Positions 5,017-10,380 of a DNA stretch of 10,380 bases are shown here, in pieces (position 1 is the stretch's first letter; each line of letters starts with the position of its first letter). Under the pieces are notes generated by a model. The model saw only the letters and a program-made list of their open reading frames with translations, did no database searches and had not been told where the DNA came from. The position numbers and the translations under genes are program-made. Source of the DNA: Clostridiales bacterium UBA7011 (lineage in GTDB: Bacteria > Bacillota > Clostridia > Oscillospirales > Butyricicoccaceae); NCBI GenBank assembly GCA_002449635.1, contig DJXF01000121.1, positions 1-10,380 of the forward strand, in the 5' to 3' direction.

Positions 5017-7008
5017 ATGAAAAAAGCAAATCAGTACGGCAACGAGAGCATATCCGCCCTCAAGGGCGCAGACCGTGTGCGCAAGAGACCGGGCGTTATT
5101 TTCGGCTCGGACGGGCTGGACGGCTGTCAGCATGCGATTTTTGAAATTTTATCCAATTCCATCGATGAGGCGCGCGAGGGCTACGGCAGCGAAATCGTCG
5201 TCACCCGATATGCCGATCATTCCATTGAGGTGGAGGATCACGGGCGCGGCATTCCGGTGGATTTTAATCCCAATGAAAAGCGCTACAACTGGGAGCTGGT
5301 ATTCTGTGAGCTGTATGCAGGCGGCAAATACAAGACAAATGACGGCGAAAACTATGAGTTTTCGCTCGGCCTGAACGGTCTGGGCACCTGTGCCACACAG
5401 TATTCCTCCGAATACATGGACGTCACGGTTCGCCGCGACGGCTATGCCTATCAGCTGCATTTTGAAAAGGGCGAAAACCGCACAGGCACCAAGACCGGCT
5501 TCAAAAAGAAAAAATACACCGGTTCGGACACCGGAACGGTCATCCGGTGGCGGCCTGACCTCGAGGTTTTCACGGATATCCGTGTGCCGGAGGACTATTA
5601 TTTTGATGTCCTCAAGCGGCAGGCGGTTGTCAACCCGCATCTGCGGTTTGTGTTCCGCAGTGAGAAGCCGGACGGCTTTGCCGAAACGGTGTTCTGTTAT
5701 GAAAACGGCATCACCGACTATGTCGCGGAGATTGCGGAGGACAAGGCGCTGACCTCCGTCCAGTCGCTCAGCGCCGAGCGGCGCGGGCGTGACCGCGCAG
5801 ACAAGCCGGAATACAAGGTGCGGCTCAACTGTGCGTTCTGCTTTTCCTCCAGCGTATCCCGTCTGGAGTACTACCACAATTCGTCGTGGCTGGAGTACGG
5901 CGGCGCGCCGGAAAAAGCGGTCAAGACCGCGTTTCGCTATGCGATTGATGCCTATCTCAAGCAGAATGACAAGTACAACAAAAACGAAAGCCCGATTTCC
6001 GTCAACGATGTGCTCGACAGCCTGATTCTCGTCAGCAGCTGTTTTTCCACGCAGACGTCGTATGAAAACCAGACGAAAAAGGCGATTACGAATAAATTCA
6101 TTCAGGAGGCGATGACGGAGTTTCTGCGCGCCGGTCTCGAGGTGTATTTTATCGAGAACAAGGCGGAGGCGGACAAAATCGCCGAGCAGATTCTCATCAA
6201 CAAGCGTTCGCGCGAGCAGGCGGAAAAAACACGCCTGAACATCCGCAAAAAGCTGTCCGGCTCGCTCGATGTCGCCAACCGCGTGCAGAAGTTTGTCGAC
6301 TGCCGCACGCGCGACGTTTCCCGCCGCGAGCTGTATATCGTGGAGGGCGATTCGGCGCTCGGCTCGTGCAAGCAGGGGCGCGACTCGGAATTTCAGGCGA
6401 TTATGCCGATTCGCGGCAAAATTCTCAACTGCCTGAAGGCGGATTACGACAAGATTTTCAAAAATGATGTCATCACCGACCTGCTGAAGGTGCTCGGCTG
6501 CGGCGTGGAGGTCAAGGTCAAATCGGCGAAGGAGCTGTCCACGTTTGATTTGAACAACCTGCGCTGGAACAAGGTCATCATCTGTACCGATGCCGATGTC
6601 GACGGCTTTCAGATCCGCACGCTTGTGCTGACCATGCTGTACCGCCTTGTCCCCACACTCATCGAGGAGGGCTTCGTGTATATTGCGGAATCTCCGCTGT
6701 ATGAGATTACCTGTAAAAACAGTACCTATTTTGCCTTTGACGAGAGCGAAAAGGCGGATGTGCTGCGCAGGTTAGAGGGCAAAAAGTACACGATCCAGCG
6801 GTCGAAGGGTCTGGGCGAAAATGAGGCGGAAATGATGTGGGAGACCACGATGAATCCCGAGAGCCGCCGGCTCATCCGCGTCATGCCGGAGGACATCGCG
6901 GCGACAAGTGAAATGTTTGATCTGCTGCTCGGCGAAAACCTGTCCGGACGCAAGGAATATATCGCCGAAAACGGCTGGCAGTATCTGGAATTTGCCGACA
7001 TCTCCTGA
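5017..7008 (+). CDS. Type IIA DNA topoisomerase subunit B (divergent GyrB/ParE-like, probably ParE of a topoisomerase IV)
   Basis: This 663-residue ATPase subunit has the length expected for Firmicute GyrB/ParE. The GHKL ATPase domain shows RVRKRPG (20-26), EILSNSIDEA (43-52; catalytic Glu43 and Mg-binding Asn47 kept, but Ser where Asp is usual), EDHGRGIP (73-80) and YAGGKY with SLGLNGLG (116-123), where GGLHGVG is usual. In the transducer region the usual GGTHE reads GGAPE (295-299), while the switch QTK (352-354) is intact. The TOPRIM domain has EGDSALG (443-449; EGDSAGG is usual), RGKILN, and the metal-binding DADVDG (525-530); the tail has QRSKGLGE ... WETTMNPESR. It should use ATP to drive DNA strand passage with the A subunit encoded 70 bp downstream. 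Its neighbours are not dnaN/recF/dnaA, so it is unlikely to be the origin-linked gyrB. The ATG at 5017 follows GGAG at 5002-5005. GyrB versus ParE cannot be settled by eye. Confidence 0.93.
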   Translation: MKKANQYGNESISALKGADRVRKRPGVIFGSDGLDGCQHAIFEILSNSIDEAREGYGSEIVVTRYADHSIEVEDHGRGIPVDFNPNEKRYNWELVFCELYAGGKYKTNDGENYEFSLGLNGLGTCATQYSSEYMDVTVRRDGYAYQLHFEKGENRTGTKTGFKKKKYTGSDTGTVIRWRPDLEVFTDIRVPEDYYFDVLKRQAVVNPHLRFVFRSEKPDGFAETVFCYENGITDYVAEIAEDKALTSVQSLSAERRGRDRADKPEYKVRLNCAFCFSSSVSRLEYYHNSSWLEYGGAPEKAVKTAFRYAIDAYLKQNDKYNKNESPISVNDVLDSLILVSSCFSTQTSYENQTKKAITNKFIQEAMTEFLRAGLEVYFIENKAEADKIAEQILINKRSREQAEKTRLNIRKKLSGSLDVANRVQKFVDCRTRDVSRRELYIVEGDSALGSCKQGRDSEFQAIMPIRGKILNCLKADYDKIFKNDVITDLLKVLGCGVEVKVKSAKELSTFDLNNLRWNKVIICTDADVDGFQIRTLVLTMLYRLVPTLIEEGFVYIAESPLYEITCKNSTYFAFDESEKADVLRRLEGKKYTIQRSKGLGENEAEMMWETTMNPESRRLIRVMPEDIAATSEMFDLLLGENLSGRKEYIAENGWQYLEFADIS

Positions 7009-7026
7009 TGGACCCGGCAGGCACAC

Positions 7027-7047
7027 GCCTCCCGCCTGAGCGGAGGC
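7027..7047 (+). other. Hairpin between the topoisomerase B and A genes
   Basis: GCCTCC(C)GC-CTGA-GCGGAGGC makes an 8-bp GC-rich stem with one bulged C. No T-run follows, so it is not an intrinsic terminator. It lies between the B stop (7008) and the A start (7079), about 10 nt before the purine-rich ribosome binding site, and could affect relative expression or mRNA stability. Confidence 0.5.
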
Positions 7048-7078
7048 ACGACAGATAAGGAAAGGCAGTTCTTTCTCC

Positions 7079-9292
7079 ATGGCAAAGAAGAAAAACAAAC
7101 AGCAGCCCGTGCGCGAATATCATGCGCTCGAGCCGGCCACGCAGCGCATCACGGAAACGCTGCGGGAAAACTATATGCCGTATGCGATGAGCGTCATCGT
7201 ATCGCGCGCCATTCCCGAGCTGGATGGCTTTAAGCCGTCGCACCGCAAGCTGCTGTATACAATGTATAAAATGGGACTGATGGGCGCGACGCGCACAAAA
7301 TCGGCGAACATCGTCGGACAGACGATGAAGCTCAATCCACATGGCGACAGCGCGATTTATGAGACAATGGTGCGCCTGACACGCGGAAATGAGGCGCTGC
7401 TGACGCCGTTTGTCGATTCCAAGGGCAATTTCGGCAAGGTGTATTCGCGCGATATGGCATACGCCGCGTCCCGCTATACCGAGGCAAAGCTGGATAAAAT
7501 CTGTGCCGAGCTGTTCCGCGAAATCGATGCGGATGCGGTGGATTTTGTCGACAACTATGACGGCGAGCTGAAGGAGCCGACGCTGCTGCCGACGACGTTT
7601 CCGAACATTCTCGTCTCCGCGAATACCGGCATTGCGGTCGGCATGGCGAGCGCGTTTTGCGGCTTTAATCTCGAAGAGGTCTGCCGCACGACCATCGCGT
7701 ATCTTCAGGACAAAGACTGCGACCTGATGGAGACGCTGCCGGCGCCGGATTTTCCGACGGGCGGAGAAATTCTGCTCGACCGCGCGGCGATGCGCCGCAT
7801 CTATGAAACCGGACGCGGCTCGTTTAAGGTGCGCGCAAAATGGCAGCATCTGCGCCGGGAAAATCTCATTGAAATCACACAAATTCCCTATACGACGACG
7901 ATTGAGGCGATTATTGACAAAATTGCCGATCTCGTCAAAAGCGGCAAGCTGCGCGAGATTTCCGACATTCGCGATGAGAGCGACCTGTCCGGTCTGAAAA
8001 TTGCGATTGACCTGAAAAAGGGCGTCGACCCGAACAAGCTGATGGACCGCCTGATGCAGCTCACGCCGCTGATGGACAGCTGCTCGTGCAACTTTAACGT
8101 GCTCATCGGCGGCATGCCGAAGGTGCTCGGCGTGCGCGGCATTCTGGACGAATGGGTCAAGTGGCGCACGGAGTGCAAACGGCGCACGATTCGCTATGAC
8201 CTCGGCAAGAAACGCGAAAAGCTGCATCTGCTTCACGGCCTGCGCGTGATTCTGCTGGATATCGACAAGGCCATTCGCATCATCCGCGGCACGGAGACGG
8301 ATGCGATGGTTGTTCCCAACCTGATGGAGGGCTTCGGCATCGATCAGGTCCAGGCGGAATATATCGCGGAAATCCGTCTGCGCCACATCAACAAGGAATA
8401 TATTCTCAAGCGCATTGAGGAGACCGACGGACTGGAAAAAGAAATTGCCCGTCTGGAGGGCATTCTGAACAGCAATGCCAAGGTGCGCCGTCTGATGATC
8501 CGCGAGCTGGAGAACATCATCAAAAAATATCCGTCCCCGCGCCGCTCGGTCATTCTCGATGCGGACAGTGTGGAGCAGTTCGACGCGGAGGATCACATCG
8601 AGGACTATCCGGTGCATCTGTTCCTGACCCGCGAGGGCTATTTTAAGAAGATCACCGTGCAGTCGCTGCGCGGCGGCTCGGAGCAGAAATACAAAGAGGG
8701 CGACGGTCTGCGGCAGACCTTTGACGCGACCAACAAGCAGGAAATTCTGTTCTTTACCGACCGGCAGCAGGTTTACAAGGCACATCTGTACGACTTTGAC
8801 GATACCAAGGCGAGTGTGCTCGGCGAATATCTGCCCGCAAAGCTGGGGATGGATGAGGATGAGCATGTTGTGTTCATGCTGCTGCCGGGCGGATATACGG
8901 GCAGTCTGCTGATTGTGTTTGAAAACGGCAAGGCGGCGCGCTTTGAGCTGGCGGGATTCCAGACAAAGACCAACCGCCGCCGCCTGACCGGCGCGTATTC
9001 CGACCGCTCGCCCGCCCGCGCGTTTTTCCACCTCACACAGGAGGAGGATATCACGATTTTTGCGAGCAACGGCCGTGCACTGACCATTCATTCCTCGCTC
9101 ATTCCCGAAAAGGCGACGCGCACCACCGTCGGCATTCAGGTCATGGTGCTGCGCGGCAGTCACACCGTCACACGGGCCAGCCGGACGGCAGAGGTCACCT
9201 TTGCACAGCCGCGCCGGTATGTGTCGCATTCCATTCCGTCCATCGGCGCACTGCTGCGTGATGAGGACAAGGGTCAGCTGACCCTGCTGTGA
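7079..9292 (+). CDS. Type IIA DNA topoisomerase subunit A (divergent GyrA/ParC-like, probably ParC of a topoisomerase IV)
   Basis: This 737-residue breakage-reunion subunit is nearer ParC than GyrA (usually over 800) in length. The winged-helix core shows NYMPYAMSVIVSRAIPELDG (31-50), FKPSHRKLLY (51-60), NPHGDSAIYE (86-95; HPHGD is usual, with quinolone-region Ser91 and Glu95 present) and SRYTEAKL with catalytic Tyr133 after Arg132. FPNILVSANTGIAVGMAS follows, but the usual ATNIPPHN is replaced by ASAFCGFN (190-197). A tower and coiled-coil region follow, then a C-terminal region (about 510-737) with beta-pinwheel-like strands. I find no GyrA box (QRRGGKG), so supercoiling activity is doubtful and a decatenase role is more likely. 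It pairs with the B subunit upstream, in the same transcript. AAGGAAAGG at 7057-7065 lies 13 bp from the ATG, a rather long spacing; no better in-frame start precedes the conserved core. Confidence 0.93.
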   Translation: MAKKKNKQQPVREYHALEPATQRITETLRENYMPYAMSVIVSRAIPELDGFKPSHRKLLYTMYKMGLMGATRTKSANIVGQTMKLNPHGDSAIYETMVRLTRGNEALLTPFVDSKGNFGKVYSRDMAYAASRYTEAKLDKICAELFREIDADAVDFVDNYDGELKEPTLLPTTFPNILVSANTGIAVGMASAFCGFNLEEVCRTTIAYLQDKDCDLMETLPAPDFPTGGEILLDRAAMRRIYETGRGSFKVRAKWQHLRRENLIEITQIPYTTTIEAIIDKIADLVKSGKLREISDIRDESDLSGLKIAIDLKKGVDPNKLMDRLMQLTPLMDSCSCNFNVLIGGMPKVLGVRGILDEWVKWRTECKRRTIRYDLGKKREKLHLLHGLRVILLDIDKAIRIIRGTETDAMVVPNLMEGFGIDQVQAEYIAEIRLRHINKEYILKRIEETDGLEKEIARLEGILNSNAKVRRLMIRELENIIKKYPSPRRSVILDADSVEQFDAEDHIEDYPVHLFLTREGYFKKITVQSLRGGSEQKYKEGDGLRQTFDATNKQEILFFTDRQQVYKAHLYDFDDTKASVLGEYLPAKLGMDEDEHVVFMLLPGGYTGSLLIVFENGKAARFELAGFQTKTNRRRLTGAYSDRSPARAFFHLTQEEDITIFASNGRALTIHSSLIPEKATRTTVGIQVMVLRGSHTVTRASRTAEVTFAQPRRYVSHSIPSIGALLRDEDKGQLTLL
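9270..9285. repeat. 16-bp perfect palindrome at the end of the topoisomerase A gene
   Basis: AGGGTCAGCTGACCCT equals its own reverse complement and lies within the last eight codons. No T-run follows, so it is not a standard terminator. It could be chance, a weak transcript-end hairpin or a protein site. Confidence 0.4.
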
Positions 9293-9300
9293 GTCAGCGG

Positions 9301-9329
9301 TTGCGCCGGAGGGCATTTCATCTTATAAT
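9301..9329 (+). promoter_or_regulatory. Promoter upstream of the 136-residue unknown gene
   Basis: A perfect TATAAT (9324-9329) lies 17 bp after TTGCGC (9301-9306), a weak -35. The same TTGCGC with 17 bp spacing occurs at 4078-4106. There is no clear terminator after the topoisomerase genes, so read-through from that operon may add expression. Confidence 0.65.
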
Positions 9330-9353
9330 AGTGATGGAAAGGAAGCGTTCGGA

Positions 9354-9764
9354 ATGCCGATAGAGGAACAGATTATGACGGCGATCCACCGGCTGTATGA
9401 TGACATGCAGGAATTTTACGCCACAAGCGGTCTGACATCCGGTGCGCTGCTGCAGCTTTTGCAGCAGGGTCCGACAGGACAGGACAAGGTGGAGCAGTAT
9501 CAGCTGTGCCATGCGCTGCACCTGAGTATGGACAAATTTTCCGTCGGCGTCATCGCGCCGGAAGAGGTGAGGAAGAACAGCCGCTCCATTTCTCTGGAGG
9601 ATGTGGTGGGCGAGCTGATTTTCCGCATGCACGATCACCCGGTGACACTCGGCGGCAGCCGCATTCACCCCGATGTACTCGATGCCTTTCAGCGCGATCT
9701 GGAGCATGCGCTTGCGAGTGCCCGCGACAGGCAGGCATCGTACAGCGGCCAAAGCGCAGATTAA
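9354..9764 (+). CDS. Hypothetical soluble protein, function unknown
   Basis: This is a 136-residue protein I cannot assign to a family. It has no membrane segment or signal peptide. The N-terminal part (MTAIHRLYDDMQEFYATS, then ALLQLLQQ) looks helical. The middle carries KFSVGVIAPEEVRKNSRSISLEDVVGELIFRMHDHPVTLGG (about 62-102), which reads as a compact mixed fold, and the C-terminus is a helix (HPDVLDAFQRDLEHALASARDR) with a polar tail. There is one Cys and no recognisable catalytic or metal-binding pattern. The start ATG at 9354 is preceded by GGAAAGGAAG (9336-9345) at 8 bp; an alternative ATG at 9375 lacks so good a site. The gene has its own likely promoter and a strong terminator, lies directly behind the topoisomerase pair on the same strand, and shows coding-like base composition. 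I consider it a real gene of unknown role. Confidence 0.75.
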   Translation: MPIEEQIMTAIHRLYDDMQEFYATSGLTSGALLQLLQQGPTGQDKVEQYQLCHALHLSMDKFSVGVIAPEEVRKNSRSISLEDVVGELIFRMHDHPVTLGGSRIHPDVLDAFQRDLEHALASARDRQASYSGQSAD

Positions 9765-9780
9765 ATCATAGCAGCAAAAG

Positions 9781-9836
9781 AAAAGGACTGTCTCGACGCG
9801 ATTGTTTCATTCGTCGTTTTGAGACAGTCCTTTTTT
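9781..9836. terminator. Bidirectional terminator between convergent genes
   Basis: AAAAGGACTGTCTC (9781-9794) is complementary to GAGACAGTCCTTTT within 9821-9836, a stem of about 14 bp enclosing about 26 nt. It has a T-run at the right and an A-run at the left, so it can end transcripts from both the plus-strand gene at 9354-9764 and the minus-strand mnmA. Confidence 0.9.
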
Positions 9837-9885
9837 GGTTCGCAGAGAGGATTCAGCGGACGCGGCAGAGCGGGAGGAAGGAGAT

Positions 9886-10380
9886 TCAGCAAATGGTTCC
9901 GCCGCCCAGCACGACATCGCCGTCGTAGAACACGGCGGCCTGACCGGGGGATACCGCACGCTGCGGCGTTTCCAGCGCAGCGCGGACGATATCGCCCTCC
10001 GGCGTGAGCACGGCGGGGGTTTCGGCGCCGTGATAGCGCGTGCGCACACAGCAGTGCACCGGCTCGCGGACAGCATCCCACGCAATCCAGTTGACATCGC
10101 GCACAGAAAAGGCAGAGCACAGCAGCTCCTCCTCATAGCCGACCGTGACGGTGTTGTCCGCCGCATTTTTGTCGATGACATACAGCCGGCGGTCGGCGCT
10201 GATGCCGAGACCGCGCCGCTGCCCGACCGTGTAGCAGATCACACCGCGGTGTTGTCCGAGCACATTTCCGCGGCTGTCAAGAAAGCTGCCGGGCTGCGCG
10301 GTCAGACCGCAGTTTTCACACAGAAAAGCGGCGTGGTCACCGTCGGGAATGAAGCAGATGTCCTGGCTGTCCTTTTTGTG
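9886..10380 (-). CDS. mnmA: tRNA-specific 2-thiouridylase MnmA, C-terminal part (5' end outside window)
   Basis: Reading the minus strand from the right edge gives 164 residues in an open frame ending at TGA (9888-9886), a little under half of the usual length of about 360. The fragment opens with KKDSQDICFIPDGDH, the signature around the second catalytic cysteine (codon at 10356-10354), which carries the persulfide and forms a disulfide intermediate. It continues with GQHRGVICYTVGQRRGLGIS and LYVIDKNAADNTVTVG, then the C-terminal beta-barrel ending VSPGQAAVFYDGDVVLGGGTI. MnmA thiolates U34 at the wobble position of tRNA-Lys, -Glu and -Gln. The N-terminal ATP-pyrophosphatase domain and the first catalytic Cys are outside the window. 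It converges on the plus-strand gene across a shared terminator. The call is secure and the protein shows no damage in the visible part. Confidence 0.96.
   Translation of the reverse strand, partial: HKKDSQDICFIPDGDHAAFLCENCGLTAQPGSFLDSRGNVLGQHRGVICYTVGQRRGLGISADRRLYVIDKNAADNTVTVGYEEELLCSAFSVRDVNWIAWDAVREPVHCCVRTRYHGAETPAVLTPEGDIVRAALETPQRAVSPGQAAVFYDGDVVLGGGTIC

Noticed and set aside
7589..7610. Phe174 at the DNA-bending wedge position of the topoisomerase A subunit, where E. coli GyrA has Ile
   Set aside because: From memory, FPN at this site is common in Firmicute GyrA/ParC proteins, so it is not a special feature of this enzyme.
6881..9316. An 811-residue open frame on the minus strand covering the topoisomerase A gene
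   Set aside because: It has the same codon-aligned cause as the frame opposite leuS. The composition (rich in Arg, His, Ala, Gln) is typical of antisense translation of GC-rich genes, and the sense gene is unquestionable.

Overview
The window reads as chromosomal DNA from a GC-rich Firmicute of class Clostridia, probably in the Oscillospiraceae/Butyricicoccaceae neighbourhood. This placement is inferred from AGGAGG-type ribosome binding sites, sigma-A type promoters, the LCP-rsfS-leuS gene order, and the motif style of the topoisomerase pair; no 16S gene is present. Codon use strongly avoids TTA, CTA and TCA. That explains the very long but meaningless open frames antisense to leuS and to the topoisomerase A gene.

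Layout. (1) 1-3512, plus strand: the 3' end of a LytR-CpsA-Psr (LCP) cell-wall ligase gene, then rsfS (ribosome silencing factor) and leuS (leucyl-tRNA synthetase, TTG start). They look like the tail of one operon, with short gaps and no terminators between them. (2) 3553-3880: rpsU (ribosomal protein S21), a self-contained unit with a near-perfect sigma-A promoter and a strong terminator. (3) 3881-4079: about 200 bp with no gene but rich in inverted repeats, ending in a terminator-like hairpin; it may be an unassigned structured RNA. (4) 4098-4890: two small membrane-protein genes of unknown function, each with its own terminator. Both are preceded by the same 16-bp sequence containing an extended -10 promoter. 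The first protein has a strongly acidic tail and the second has lysine-rich ends. (5) 4935-9292: a strong promoter followed by a bicistron encoding a complete but divergent type IIA DNA topoisomerase, GyrB/ParE-like then GyrA/ParC-like. It most resembles a topoisomerase IV or an additional paralogue, not the canonical gyrase. (6) 9301-9764: a promoter and an unrecognised 136-residue soluble protein. (7) 9781-9836: a bidirectional terminator between convergent genes. (8) 9886-10380, minus strand: the C-terminal part of mnmA (tRNA 2-thiouridylase), running off the window.

Most of the region is housekeeping: translation (RsfS, LeuS, S21, MnmA), cell-wall assembly (LCP) and DNA topology. The less ordinary parts are the divergent topoisomerase pair, the two small membrane-protein genes with a shared promoter element, and the structured gap after rpsU. 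I see no CRISPR array, insertion sequence, phage gene, tRNA or rRNA, and nothing I would call a clear new multi-gene system.
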